Source: Brevibacterium oceani (lineage in GTDB: Bacteria; Actinomycetota; Actinomycetes; Actinomycetales; Brevibacteriaceae). From it: DNA of 64,000 bases. Below are positions 17,528 to 26,633 of this stretch, in pieces (position 1 is the stretch's first letter; every line of letters starts with the position of its first letter). The position numbers and the translations under genes are program-made. Under the pieces are notes generated by a model, which did not search any database, was not told where the DNA came from, and saw only the letters and a program-made list of their open reading frames with translations. Location: contig NZ_JABKDE010000006.1 of the NCBI RefSeq assembly GCF_013623835.1, positions 186,001 through 250,000 of the forward strand. Direction: 5' to 3'.

Positions 17528-18385
17528 TCAACCCTGGATGAAGTCGACTCCGCCGGGCCGTGAGGCCGCACGCTCGATGAGCTTCGCGAGCATGTGATCG
17601 GAAGTGACGTGCTCGCCGAGGCGGTTCGGCTTTCCCGTCCCGTGGTAATCGCTCGAACCGGTGATGATGAGATCGTGCTCATGAGCGAGCCTGCGCATCG
17701 ACTCCCGCTCCTGCGGTGGATTGTCCCGATGGTCGACCTCGAGTCCGTCGAGGCCGGCCGCGATGAACTCGGCCATCGCGGAATCGGGCACGACCCGCCC
17801 GCGCATGGCCGCACGAGGGTGAGCGAAGACCGAGACTCCCCCGGCCTCGCGGATCAGGCCGATCGCAGTGATCGGGTCGATCGTCGGCAGTGCGACATGG
17901 TACTTTCCGTGACTGGACAGAATCGATGAGAACGCTTCGGTGCGGTTGTCGACGACACCCGCGGCGACCAGGGCATCGGCGATGTGCGGACGGCCGATCG
18001 TCGCGTCCTCGCCCGAGACCGAGAGCACAGCGTCCATGTCGATGGGATAGTCCTCGGCGAGACGCTCGATGATGAGGTGGGTGCGGTGAACGCGCGCCCT
18101 CCTCGTCTCCTGCACCACCTCGGCGAGCCCGGTGTCATAGGGATCGTGAAGGTAGGACAGCAGGTGCACGCTGATGCCTTCATAGCGACAGGAGATCTCC
18201 ATTCCCCGGACGAGCCCGAGCCCGTAGACCCGCGCCGCGTCGACGGCCGGCGTCCAACCGGCGGTGGTGTCGTGGTCGGTGATGCCGACGACATCGATGC
18301 CCTCCATCGACGCTTCGGAGATGAGTTCGGAAGGGGTCTGGGTCCCGTCCGAGAATGCGGTGTGCACATGGAGATCGATGACCAT
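17528..18385 (-). CDS. PHP-domain phosphoesterase (nucleoside 3',5'-bisphosphate phosphatase / RNase AM type)
   Basis: 285 residues. The PHP fold is clear: DLHVHTAFSDGT at the N-terminus, GITDHDT (about 35), the Glu in GMEISC, then H-rich motifs near HGKYH and VFAHP, and ITGSSDYHG near the C-terminus. These supply the trinuclear metal site. The length and the 3'-terminal SDYHG motif match the YciV/RnaAM group, which hydrolyses pAp-type nucleotides and trims 5' ends of RNA. ATG 18385 is preferred over GTG 18391 because TAGACT lies exactly 7 bases from its A. The gene is divergent from aminopeptidase P with 79 bp between starts. Exact substrate is inferred. Confidence 0.85.
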   Translation of the reverse strand: MVIDLHVHTAFSDGTQTPSELISEASMEGIDVVGITDHDTTAGWTPAVDAARVYGLGLVRGMEISCRYEGISVHLLSYLHDPYDTGLAEVVQETRRARVHRTHLIIERLAEDYPIDMDAVLSVSGEDATIGRPHIADALVAAGVVDNRTEAFSSILSSHGKYHVALPTIDPITAIGLIREAGGVSVFAHPRAAMRGRVVPDSAMAEFIAAGLDGLEVDHRDNPPQERESMRRLAHEHDLIITGSSDYHGTGKPNRLGEHVTSDHMLAKLIERAASRPGGVDFIQG

Positions 18386-18391
18386 GGTCAC

Positions 18392-18397
18392 AGTCTA
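18392..18397 (-). promoter_or_regulatory. -10 TAGACT, leaderless promoter of the PHP gene
   Basis: Read on the minus strand, TAGACT is followed by six bases (GTGACC) and then ATG. The predicted start point is the A of that ATG. Confidence 0.55.
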
Positions 18398-18452
18398 TCT
18401 GCAACTGTCGTTCGCGCTTCCCACCCGCAGGCACGATGTCGGAGATGCCGCC

Positions 18453-18458
18453 TAGACT
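18453..18458 (+). promoter_or_regulatory. -10 TAGACT, leaderless promoter of pepP
   Basis: TAGACT is followed by GGGGTC and then ATG 18465, giving a predicted start at the first base of the codon. It mirrors the divergent TAGACT at 18392-18397. Confidence 0.6.
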
Positions 18459-18464
18459 GGGGTC

Positions 18465-19979
18465 ATGACTGAGCAGAACCCAGACACTCAAGACTCGACT
18501 CAAGCACTCTCAGACCGCGTCAACAACCGCTCGCATCGACCGAACTCCCAAGCCTTCCGCGACTTCGTGGCCTCCGGTTGGGATCGCACCCCCCTCAATG
18601 CCGAGGCCCTCGGCGCCGCCGGCTTCACTCCGGCCCGTCGCGCCCAGGTATCGGCGGCCTTTCCCGGCGAACGCCTCGTCGTTCCCGCCGGCGGGCTCAA
18701 GGTCCGTTCCAATGACACCGACTACCGCTTCCGTGCGCACTCGGCGTTCATCCACCTCACCGGGCTCGAGACCGATTCCGAGCCCGACGCCGTGCTCGTC
18801 TTCGAACCGAGCGAGGACGGCCACGACGTGACCCTGTACTTCCGTCCCCGCGCGGGAGCCGACACCGAGGAGTTCTTCTCCGATGCGCGCTACGGCGAAT
18901 ACTGGGTCGGTCCACGTGCCGATCTGCAGGCCATGTCGACGATGACGGGGATCGCCACGGAGAACTCCGCGGTCGTCGACGACGTCATCACGAAGGACCT
19001 CGGAGCGATCTCCGTGCGCCTGGTCCGACAGGCCGATGTCCGCATCGACGGTGTCATCGACCTCGCCCGCACGCAGGTCCAGGCCGATCTGGAGACGTCC
19101 GAGGCCGGCGACGAAGAACTGGCGCAGATGCTCTCCGAGCTGCGACTGATCAAGGACGAGCACGAGGTCGACGCCCTGCGCGAGGCCGTCGCGATCACCC
19201 GGGCGGGCTTCGACAACGTCGTCTCCGCACTGCCGAAGGCGCTGGGCCATCGCCGCGGTGAGCGCATCATCGAAACCGCGTTCGAAACCGCGGCCCGCTC
19301 CGACGGCAACGGCGTCGGCTATGACACGATCGCGGCATCCGGCGACCATGCCTGCACCCTGCACTGGATCCGCAACGACGGGGAGGTCAGAGACGGTGAT
19401 CTCGTCCTCGTCGACGCCGGAGCCGAAGCCGACTCCCTCTACACCGCCGACATCACCCGCACCCTGCCGGTCTCGGGCACCTTCACCGAGGTGCAGGCGA
19501 AGATCTACGACGCCGTGCTCGCCGCCTCCGACGCCGCGTTCGCCGTCGCCGCCGAACATGCGCAGCGTCCCGTGAAGTTCCGGGAGGTCCACGAGGCGGC
19601 CATGGAGGTCATCGCCGAACGCCTCGAGTCCTTCGGCGTCCTGCCCGTCTCGGCCGTCGAGTCCCTGTCCCCCGAGGGCCAGCAGCACCGCCGGTGGATG
19701 GTCCACGGCACCAGCCACCACCTCGGTCTCGACGTCCACGACTGCGCTCAGGCCCGGGCCGAGATGTACCTCGATGCCACCCTCGCACCGGGAATGGTCT
19801 TCACCATCGAACCCGGCCTGTACTTCAAGGCCGATGACCTGCTGCTGCCCGAGGAGTTCCGCGGCAACGGGGTGCGCATCGAAGACGACGTCCTCGTCAC
19901 CGCCGACGGTGTGGAGAACCTCTCCGCCGACTTCCCGCGCACCCGCGCCGAGGTCGAGGCCTGGGTCCAGGGACGATGA
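18465..19979 (+). CDS. pepP: Xaa-Pro aminopeptidase (aminopeptidase P, M24B)
   Basis: 504 residues, within the range of actinobacterial aminopeptidase P. It removes N-terminal residues that precede proline. The N-terminal AMP_N domain spans about 40-190. The C-terminal pita-bread domain carries the dimetal ligands in LVDAGAEADSLYTADITRT (two Asp), HGTSHHLGLDVHD (His), TIEPGLYFK (Glu) and GVRIEDDVLV (Glu). No signal peptide, so cytoplasmic. Start ATG 18465 is set by the leaderless -10. It overlaps the next gene by ATGA, so the S58 peptidase is probably translated in step with it. Confidence 0.92.
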   Translation: MTEQNPDTQDSTQALSDRVNNRSHRPNSQAFRDFVASGWDRTPLNAEALGAAGFTPARRAQVSAAFPGERLVVPAGGLKVRSNDTDYRFRAHSAFIHLTGLETDSEPDAVLVFEPSEDGHDVTLYFRPRAGADTEEFFSDARYGEYWVGPRADLQAMSTMTGIATENSAVVDDVITKDLGAISVRLVRQADVRIDGVIDLARTQVQADLETSEAGDEELAQMLSELRLIKDEHEVDALREAVAITRAGFDNVVSALPKALGHRRGERIIETAFETAARSDGNGVGYDTIAASGDHACTLHWIRNDGEVRDGDLVLVDAGAEADSLYTADITRTLPVSGTFTEVQAKIYDAVLAASDAAFAVAAEHAQRPVKFREVHEAAMEVIAERLESFGVLPVSAVESLSPEGQQHRRWMVHGTSHHLGLDVHDCAQARAEMYLDATLAPGMVFTIEPGLYFKADDLLLPEEFRGNGVRIEDDVLVTADGVENLSADFPRTRAEVEAWVQGR

Positions 19980-21061
19980 CCGGAGACACCGGGACGAATG
20001 CCGGACCCGGCTCGGGTCCCGTCCGCGGACGTGGGATCCTCGAGGTCCCCGGCATCCGCCTCGGCCATGCCGACGAGTCCTCGCCCTCCCGACTGACCGG
20101 GCTGAGCGTCGTCCTGCCGCCGCCCGGATCCACGGTCGGCGTCGACGTCCGCGGCGGCGGTCCGGCCACCCGGGAGACCGATGTCATCGCCCCGGGCACC
20201 CATTCCTACGGCGCCGATGCCATCGTCCTCACCGGCGGTTCCGCCTTGGGACTGAGCGCCGTGGGCGGGGTCGTCGACACCCTCGCCGAGGCGGGGCTCG
20301 GATTCCCGGCTCCCGGACTCTCCGAGACCGTCGTGCCCATCGTTCCCGCGGCCGCGATCTATGATCTCGGTCGCGGCGACGGCACCGTCGCCCCGCCCAC
20401 CCCGGCCGAGGGCGCCCTGGCTGCGCGGGCGGCACTGTCCGAGGCGGCGGTCGAGGTCAGAGGCTGCCTCGGCGCGGGGACCGGGGCCCGATCGGGATTC
20501 CAGAGTCTGCGCAGCGGGCTCGGCTCCTTTGCGATCCGACTGCCCGGCGGCGTCACCGTCGCGGCCCTCGTGGCCGCGAACTCCCTGGGCACGATCGGCA
20601 CACCGGCCGGCGGCTTGTGGTTGGATCCGCTGCTGCGATCGCTGCACCTCGACCTTCCATCCGTCCACGATCTGCCGGCCGCTCCCGTGCCGGATCCGGA
20701 GACGGCTGCGAAGAACACGACGATCGCGGTCGTCGCCACCGATGCCCGACTCGATCCGGCACAGGTGACGCGGATGGCCTCGGGCGCACATGCCGGAATC
20801 GCCCGCGCGGTGCAGCCGTCGCATACCCTCTACGACGGCGACACCGTCTTCGGCATCTCCACCGGTTCGCGCACTCTGCCATCTGACTTCGGCGCCGCCG
20901 ACCGCGAACTCGTGAGCATCACCGCGGCAGCCGCCGACGCTCTGAGCCTGGCGATCCTCGACGCCCATGCTGCGGCGGTCCCGGTCGATGCCGAATGGAG
21001 ACAGCCGTCGGCCCTGAGCGAGATCGCACCGGACTTCACCTCCGCGTTCACCAAGCTCTGA
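19976..21061 (+). CDS. P1/DmpA-type N-terminal nucleophile peptidase (family S58)
   Basis: 361 residues. S58 enzymes are made inactive and self-cleave just before a Ser or Thr that becomes the N-terminal nucleophile; known members are aminopeptidases or act on beta-amino or D-amino substrates. The conserved motif KNTTIAVVATDA is at about 246-257, so cleavage would be expected at Asn247-Thr248. Gly-rich motifs GADAIVLTGGSALGLSA and GNxxG-like VAANSLGTIGTPAGG are also typical. No signal peptide. It overlaps pepP by ATGA, suggesting a shared role in peptide turnover. A strong hairpin ends the unit. Substrate unknown. Confidence 0.85.
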   Translation: MTGDTGTNAGPGSGPVRGRGILEVPGIRLGHADESSPSRLTGLSVVLPPPGSTVGVDVRGGGPATRETDVIAPGTHSYGADAIVLTGGSALGLSAVGGVVDTLAEAGLGFPAPGLSETVVPIVPAAAIYDLGRGDGTVAPPTPAEGALAARAALSEAAVEVRGCLGAGTGARSGFQSLRSGLGSFAIRLPGGVTVAALVAANSLGTIGTPAGGLWLDPLLRSLHLDLPSVHDLPAAPVPDPETAAKNTTIAVVATDARLDPAQVTRMASGAHAGIARAVQPSHTLYDGDTVFGISTGSRTLPSDFGAADRELVSITAAAADALSLAILDAHAAAVPVDAEWRQPSALSEIAPDFTSAFTKL

Positions 21062-21106
21062 CCACGAAGACGGGGCCCGCCGTTCGGCGGGCCCCGTCTT
21101 CGTGGT
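21061..21106. terminator. Bidirectional terminator between convergent genes
   Basis: Positions 21061-21082 and 21085-21106 are complementary over about 21 bp, with a TTCG-type tip. It starts at the last base of the S58 peptidase stop codon and ends 12 bases from the end of the phosphoesterase gene. Confidence 0.85.
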
Positions 21107-21117
21107 TCGGTTTCGCG

Positions 21118-23043
21118 TCAGTCGTTGCGAGCCGACTGAGCCTCGTCGGAGTCGAGACCCTTCGGCTCCCTGATCTCCTTCTTCTGCTGGGCGTCGAAGC
21201 CGTCCTGGCGCAGCAGCTTCTGCGATTCGGACTGCGCTGCGGCCTCGTCCTCGACCACGGTGAACCTGACCGTCTGGCTGAAGTCACGACCGTAGCGGTC
21301 GGTTCCGGTCACCTCGGCGGTGTGGGTTCCCAGATCGAGATCGGCAGGAATCGCCGTCCGCCACAGATGCGAGCTCGACTGCCCGACATTGCCGGAGGTG
21401 CGCAGGTTCTGCGAGGCCGTGTACGGGTCGGTGTACTCCCAACCCTTCGCCAGGGCCTCGCCCTTGCCCGGCTGAGTGTGTTCGGACCGTTTCGGGCTCT
21501 TTCCGTCGAAGCTGACCTCGACACGGGCATCCGAGGTTCCGGCCAGGAAGCTCGAGGTCAGCCACGTCTGACCCTGCTTGAGGTCGTCGCGGGTGACGAC
21601 GCGTTCGGAGATCGCCTCCGGAGCTGTCCCTTCCTTGTCCGCGTCCTGCCACTCCTGAGCCTTCTGCGCCCAGTCGCGCCATTCCGGCGAGTTCACACCG
21701 AGCAGCAGCTGGTGATCTTCCGTTTCGTTGCGCACGGTATAGCGTTCGCTGCGCGAGGCGCCGTCGAATTCGAGGGTGAGCACGCCCGGTTCGGAAGCGT
21801 CCTGAGTGAACGAGTACGGCAGTCCGTCGGCGTTGAGCCCACCGGAGTACCAGTCTCCGGAGACGGCGCCGGCGACGATCTGCGTATTGGGCAGCTTCTC
21901 GATTCCCGCTTCCGCCCATTCCTTCCGCGTCTCCCCGGCCACGAGGTTCTCCTGCGTGTGCGTGTGACCGCCGATGGTCACCGCGTTGGGATAGTCGGCG
22001 ATGACGTCGTAGAAGTCCTTCGCATTGTCGACGACGACCTCTTTGTGAGTGAGGATCGGTGCATGGGTGGCGATGACGACCTGCGCGTTCTTCGGCACGT
22101 TCTTCAGGTCGTTGGCCAACCAGGTCAGCTGCTCATCGGTGATGTTCTCCTTGTACTTCTTGTTGTTCGCCTTGCCCTCGTATTCGATGCTGTCGAGGAC
22201 GACGAAGTGGGTCTTGCCCACATCGTAGGAGAAGTAGGAAGGGCCGAACTGGTCGCGGAACGTGTCGAGGGCGTGGGCATCGTCGACGGCGTCGTAGTCC
22301 TGATCGTGGTTGCCGGGGGCGACGCGGACGGGTCCGTTGGTCTGCGAATAGATGTCGCGCAGTTCGTCGTTGAGGCTGAGGTCGTCGCCGACGTTGTCGC
22401 CGAGCAGCAGCACACCGCAGGCTCCGTAGTCGTTCCGATCGGCGAGGTCGCCCACGGCGCCGTCGCGGGCATAGCCCATCTCGGTCTTGTCATAGCCCTG
22501 GGTGTCAGCGGCGATCGGGCAGTTCTGCTCCGAGGCGGCTGAGGCCTTCGATTCGACCATCGGGAAGTTCACGGCCTTCGGAGTCTCCCCCGTCGGTGCG
22601 ATGCCGCCGTACTTGAGGTCCCCGGAGCCTTCGGGCAGGTGGTTGTAGCTGAACTGTGCGACCTTGTCCTCATCGACGGGCACCTGCCAACCGGCCGGCT
22701 GGGTGACCGACACGGTCATATTGTCACGCACGGGCAGCTCGTAGCGGCCCTCGCCGTCGGTCTGGACGACGTCGACCCCATTGGTCACCGCGACCCCGGC
22801 CACGCCCGACTCATCACCGTCGAGCTTCGAGTTCTCGTTGACGTCGTCGAAGACCTGGCCGGTGAACGTCTGCGGGTCCGCGGCCGTTCCGCGGTCGACC
22901 TGGACGTGGCCCTCATACATCTCGGCCGGCGTATTCGCCGCCGTCGCGGCGGTGGGTGAGAGCAGCGGGGCGAAGAGTGCAAGGGCCGCCCAGGCCCCGA
23001 GGCCTGAGGCGGTGGTGCGAGGACGGATTCGTCGTGTCTGCAT
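21118..23043 (-). CDS. Secreted calcineurin-like metallophosphoesterase
   Basis: 641 residues. A signal peptide is clear: basic MQTRRIRPR, a hydrophobic stretch to about 30, then SPTAATA-ANT, an AxA-type cleavage site without a lipobox. An N-terminal beta domain follows (about 55-140), with FDDVNENSKLDGDE resembling a calcium or SdrD-like B domain. The metallophosphatase core has LLLGDNVGDD, PGNHDQD, ATHAPIL and GGHTH, though the first DxH motif is not plain. A C-terminal beta domain (about 440-620) is typical of this exported subfamily. AGGAG precedes ATG 23043. It is transcribed alone. The phosphate ester it cleaves is unknown; nothing nearby hints at it. Confidence 0.85.
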   Translation of the reverse strand: MQTRRIRPRTTASGLGAWAALALFAPLLSPTAATAANTPAEMYEGHVQVDRGTAADPQTFTGQVFDDVNENSKLDGDESGVAGVAVTNGVDVVQTDGEGRYELPVRDNMTVSVTQPAGWQVPVDEDKVAQFSYNHLPEGSGDLKYGGIAPTGETPKAVNFPMVESKASAASEQNCPIAADTQGYDKTEMGYARDGAVGDLADRNDYGACGVLLLGDNVGDDLSLNDELRDIYSQTNGPVRVAPGNHDQDYDAVDDAHALDTFRDQFGPSYFSYDVGKTHFVVLDSIEYEGKANNKKYKENITDEQLTWLANDLKNVPKNAQVVIATHAPILTHKEVVVDNAKDFYDVIADYPNAVTIGGHTHTQENLVAGETRKEWAEAGIEKLPNTQIVAGAVSGDWYSGGLNADGLPYSFTQDASEPGVLTLEFDGASRSERYTVRNETEDHQLLLGVNSPEWRDWAQKAQEWQDADKEGTAPEAISERVVTRDDLKQGQTWLTSSFLAGTSDARVEVSFDGKSPKRSEHTQPGKGEALAKGWEYTDPYTASQNLRTSGNVGQSSSHLWRTAIPADLDLGTHTAEVTGTDRYGRDFSQTVRFTVVEDEAAAQSESQKLLRQDGFDAQQKKEIREPKGLDSDEAQSARND

Positions 23044-23363
23044 GGATTTCTCCTGAATTCGACTGTGGCGGACTGTGCCGAGAAACGACCCTAAGGAGAC
23101 GGGGCGACAACGAGGTGAAGCCGACAGGACTACTTGATGAATAGGAGAAGTGCCTCCGTGGAACCCGATGCCCAATGACCTGTAGCCGGTGAGACGTGCG
23201 CTGCATCCTCGTCGGCTCGGCACCGGCACACGGCCAGTCGGAATCGGCGGGTCGGGGGCGGCCGGACTGGGCGGTCGGTCAGGAGCGGCCGGCCCGGGTG
23301 TGATCTGGCTTCAATTCGCGGAGTCGGCGCCGCAAACACCCGGCCACCACGTAGTCTGAGAAT
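23044..23363. other. 320-bp divergent spacer
   Basis: It separates the leftward phosphoesterase from the rightward MgtE_N/CBS gene. The left part must hold the phosphoesterase promoter, but no clear -10 stands out. Positions about 23220-23300 are a G/C-rich low-complexity run with repeated CGGNCGG words. The right end carries the TAGTCT promoter. No small gene is convincing. Confidence 0.5.
23352..23357 (+). promoter_or_regulatory. -10 TAGTCT, leaderless promoter
   Basis: TAGTCT followed by GAGAAT and ATG 23364, giving a predicted start on the A of the start codon. Confidence 0.55.
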
Positions 23364-24638
23364 ATGAGTGGTCCACCGAAAAGAGTCTTCGTCGCCCGAC
23401 TCGTCTCCGCCCCCGTCTTCGACCCGCTCGGTGATCAGGTCGGCAGGGTCAGAGACGTCGTCATCGTCTACCGGGCGACGATGCGGCAGTTCCCCCGCGC
23501 CATCGGCCTCGTCGTCGAGGTTCCCGGTCGACGGCGTGTCTTCGTGCCGATGGGCCGCGTGACCGCGATCGACTCCGGGCAGGTCATCACCACCGGTCTG
23601 GTGAATATGCGTCGCTTCGAACAGCGGCAGTCTGAGACTCTCGTCATCAACGACCTCCTCGACCGCCGGCTGCGGCTGCGCGAGGACAACGCCCCCGTGC
23701 TCGTTGAGGACGTCGGCATCGAACAGCAGGTGAACAAGGACTGGGAGGTCACTCGCCTGTTCGTGCGCCGCGTCCCCGAACGCACCGCCTTCGCCGCATT
23801 CCGACGCCGAGGTGAGACGAAGCAGATCGACTGGACCGACGCCGACCATCCCGCCGATTCCGAGGTCGACCAGGAAGCCACCCAGGTCATCGCCGCCTAC
23901 CAGGACACGAAGCCGGCAGACCTCGCCGATGTGCTCTTCGAGATGAACCCCGGCCGGCGCCTCCAGGTCGCCCGCGCCCTCGACGACGAACGCCTCGCCG
24001 ACGTCGTCGAGGAGCTGCCCGCCGAGACCCAGATCGAGGTCCTCACCGGATTGGAGACCGAACGCGCCGTCACCGTCCTCGAGGAGATGGAGCCCGATGA
24101 TGCTGCCGATCTCCTCGGCGAACTCAGCGACGAGCAGGCCGAACGCTTCCTGGCGCTGATGGAACCCGATGAGGCCGAGGACGTGCGCACCCTGCTGGCC
24201 TACGACGACGACACGGCCGGCGGTCTGATGACCACCGAACCGGTCATCCTCACACCTGAGGCCACCGTCGCCGAGGCGCTTGCCCATGTGCGCCGCGAGG
24301 ACCTTCCCGCTGCTCTGGCGGCCGCGGTCTTCGTCTGCCGCCAACCAGTGGAGACCCCGACAGGGAAGTATCTGGGCCTCGTCCACATCCAGGAGATGCT
24401 CCGGCATCCCCCACATGAGGCGGTCGGCATCATGCTCGACACCGAGGTCGAACCGCTGGCGCCGGACGCTCCCCTCGGTGAGGTGTCGAAGCTGCTGGCC
24501 GCGTACAATTTGGTCTCGGTGCCGATCACCGATGAGAACGATCGCCTCGTCGGTGTGGTCACCGTCGATGACGTCCTCGACGAGCTGCTGCCCGAGGACT
24601 GGCGCACCACCGGACGCGATGAGCCCAGGAAGGGGTAG
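23364..24638 (+). CDS. Soluble PRC-barrel / MgtE_N / CBS-pair protein
   Basis: 424 residues. An N-terminal PRC-barrel-like part (about 1-130) is followed by the helical MgtE N domain (about 180-270) and two CBS motifs (about 280-415; GLMTTEPVILTPEATVAEAL and LVSVPITDENDRLVGVVTVD). The transmembrane channel of true MgtE magnesium transporters is absent, so this is a soluble sensor-like protein rather than a channel. CBS pairs usually bind adenine nucleotides, and MgtE_N binds magnesium in the transporter, so a link to Mg or ATP status is plausible but inferred. A DUF1003 membrane protein starts 2 bases downstream, and the recalled Rv1232c-Rv1231c pair has the same order. Confidence 0.85.
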   Translation: MSGPPKRVFVARLVSAPVFDPLGDQVGRVRDVVIVYRATMRQFPRAIGLVVEVPGRRRVFVPMGRVTAIDSGQVITTGLVNMRRFEQRQSETLVINDLLDRRLRLREDNAPVLVEDVGIEQQVNKDWEVTRLFVRRVPERTAFAAFRRRGETKQIDWTDADHPADSEVDQEATQVIAAYQDTKPADLADVLFEMNPGRRLQVARALDDERLADVVEELPAETQIEVLTGLETERAVTVLEEMEPDDAADLLGELSDEQAERFLALMEPDEAEDVRTLLAYDDDTAGGLMTTEPVILTPEATVAEALAHVRREDLPAALAAAVFVCRQPVETPTGKYLGLVHIQEMLRHPPHEAVGIMLDTEVEPLAPDAPLGEVSKLLAAYNLVSVPITDENDRLVGVVTVDDVLDELLPEDWRTTGRDEPRKG

Positions 24639-24640
24639 GC

Positions 24641-25192
24641 ATGGCTGTGGATGATTTCGAGATCCCTCGGTCGAGCAAACGCAAGCTGCCGACCTTCACC
24701 GTCTCCCCCGAGACCTTCGGCCGCGGCGCCGAAGCCTTCGCCCGCTTCATGGGCACCCCGGCGTTCCTCGTGGGAATGACCGTCTTCTGCGCCGTGTGGC
24801 TGCTGTGGAACACTCTGCTGCCCGAATCCTGGCAGTTCGACCCGCGGTCATTGAACTTCACGCTGCTCACGCTCATCCTCTCTCTGCAGGCCTCGTATGC
24901 GGCGCCGCTCATCCTGCTCGCTGAGAACCGCAGCACCGACCGCGACCGGGTGGAGTTCGAACACGACCGGCAGCGCGCCGAACGCAATCTCGCCGACACC
25001 GAGTACCTGGCCCGGGAGGTCGCGGCGCTGCGCATCGCCATGCGTGAGGTCGCGACGCGCGACTTCATCCGCTCCGAGCTCAAGGATCTGCTCAAGGAGC
25101 TCGAGGAGGAGGCACAGCCGAAGCCGACTGCCGGTCGCAGCGGCTCTTCCGAGGGTGACGGCACCTCCGCGCATGACGGCCCCGACTCCTGA
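24641..25192 (+). CDS. DUF1003 family membrane protein
   Basis: 183 residues. Two membrane helices are visible at about 37-57 (MGTPAFLVGMTVFCAVWLLW) and about 72-92 (LTLLTLILSLQASYAAPLIL), followed by ENRSTDRDRVEFEHDRQ, the signature segment of DUF1003. The C-terminal half is a charged coiled-coil-like region and then a Ser/Gly tail. It starts 2 bases after the CBS-protein stop with AGGAAGGGG as ribosome site, so the two are surely one operon. Function of the family is unknown; pairing suggests the CBS protein may act at the membrane through it. Confidence 0.88.
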   Translation: MAVDDFEIPRSSKRKLPTFTVSPETFGRGAEAFARFMGTPAFLVGMTVFCAVWLLWNTLLPESWQFDPRSLNFTLLTLILSLQASYAAPLILLAENRSTDRDRVEFEHDRQRAERNLADTEYLAREVAALRIAMREVATRDFIRSELKDLLKELEEEAQPKPTAGRSGSSEGDGTSAHDGPDS

Positions 25193-25239
25193 AGGGTAGT
25201 GTTGGAGCCCCGGAAGGCACTGAGCCGGGAGGAGAGGAC

Positions 25240-26367
25240 ATGGGTATGACTGGTCTGGATACGGATGCGGTGAGAGAGGCTCTGACCGGCGTCATCGATC
25301 CCGAGATCCGCCGCAACATCGTCGAACTCGACATGGTCGACGACATCAGCATCGACGGCGGCAGGGTCACCGTCACGGTCCTGCTCACCATCGCCGGATG
25401 CCCGCTCAAGGACACGATCACGAAGGACACGAAGGCCGCGGTCTCCCGCCTCGACGGGGTCACCGAGGTCTCTGTCGTCCTCGGCACGATGACTCCCGAA
25501 CAGCGCAAGGCGATGAAGGAGAAGCTGCAGGGCAGCGGAACCCGCGAAAATCCCTTCAACCGCCCCGATTCCCTCACCAAGGTCTACGCCATCGCCTCCG
25601 GCAAGGGAGGGGTCGGAAAATCCTCGGTCACGGCCAACCTCGCGGTCGCCTTGGCGGCCAAGGGCCTGCGCGTGGGCGTTGTCGACGCCGATATCTACGG
25701 ATTCTCGATCCCCGGCATGCTCGGTCTCTCCGGCAAACCCACCCGAGTCGACGAGATGATCCTTCCGCAGGTCTCCCATGACGTGAAGGTGATGAGCATC
25801 GGCATGTTCGTCCCGCCCAGCCAGGCTGTCGTGTGGCGAGGACCGATGCTCCACCGGGCTCTGCAGCAGTTCCTCACCGACGTGTTCTGGGGTGATCTCG
25901 ATGTGCTCCTGCTCGACCTGCCTCCGGGCACCGGTGATATCGCGATCTCCGTCTCGCAGCTGCTGCCCGGGTCCGAACTCCTCGTCGTCACCACTCCGCA
26001 GGCCGCCGCCGCACAGGTCGCCGAACGCGCGGGATCCATCGCCACGCAGACGAAGCAGGAGCTCATCGGGGTGATCGAGAACATGTCCTGGATGGAGATG
26101 CCCGACGGCACCCGCATGGAGGTGTTCGGGTCCGGTGGTGGGCAGAGCGTGGCGTCGAACCTCTCGCGCACGGTTGAGAAGGATGTGCCGCTGCTGGCGC
26201 AGGTTCCGCTCGACACAGCGTTGAGGGAAGGCTCCGACGCGGGCACCCCGGTCGTCCTCGGCCACCCCGAGTCGCCTGCCGGACGCGCCTTCGACGCCCT
26301 CGCCGATTCCCTGCGCAGGCGCTCCCGCGGACTCGCCGGCCGGTCGCTGGGGCTCAGTCCGGCCTGA
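25240..26367 (+). CDS. mrp: Mrp/NBP35-type P-loop ATPase, Fe-S cluster carrier
   Basis: 375 residues. An N-terminal MIP18/DUF59 domain (about 1-95, VIDPEIRRNIVELDMV) precedes the Mrp ATPase with the deviant Walker A SGKGGVGKSSV (about 120-130), VVDADIYGFSIPGMLG and LLDLPPGTGD. Mrp proteins carry and deliver iron-sulfur clusters. The C-terminal CxxC that many Mrp proteins use to bind the cluster is missing: the matching region reads ENMSWMEMPDGTRMEVFGSGGG. This is common in actinobacterial members but worth noting. GGAGGAG precedes ATG 25240. It lies 47 bp after DUF1003 and may share its transcript. Confidence 0.9.
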   Translation: MGMTGLDTDAVREALTGVIDPEIRRNIVELDMVDDISIDGGRVTVTVLLTIAGCPLKDTITKDTKAAVSRLDGVTEVSVVLGTMTPEQRKAMKEKLQGSGTRENPFNRPDSLTKVYAIASGKGGVGKSSVTANLAVALAAKGLRVGVVDADIYGFSIPGMLGLSGKPTRVDEMILPQVSHDVKVMSIGMFVPPSQAVVWRGPMLHRALQQFLTDVFWGDLDVLLLDLPPGTGDIAISVSQLLPGSELLVVTTPQAAAAQVAERAGSIATQTKQELIGVIENMSWMEMPDGTRMEVFGSGGGQSVASNLSRTVEKDVPLLAQVPLDTALREGSDAGTPVVLGHPESPAGRAFDALADSLRRRSRGLAGRSLGLSPA

Positions 26368-26559
26368 TCTGGTCTGGCTCGGCCCCGGCCTGGCCCGACC
26401 GGGCCCGGTCCGGGCTGGCACGACGCCGTCCGGTGCGATCACCGACGGCTCTGCGACAGTGATGTAACGAAAATGTCGTCTCCTCGCTTGGCCATCACGA
26501 TCCCATATCCAACCGTCGATTCGGCCCGTGCGGGTTCTTTCCGCCCGCCTTCGGCTGTC

Positions 26560-26565
26560 TAGACT
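26560..26565 (+). promoter_or_regulatory. -10 TAGACT upstream of the polysaccharide deacetylase
   Basis: TAGACT gives a predicted transcription start near 26572 and a leader of about 60 bases. Unlike other TAGACT sites here it is not leaderless. A C-rich run follows it. Confidence 0.4.
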
Positions 26566-26633
26566 GGACGGCGGCTTCCCCCCCTTCCCCTCCTGTCCCT
26601 CATCCCCCATGCGCTTCTGATAAGGACCTGCAC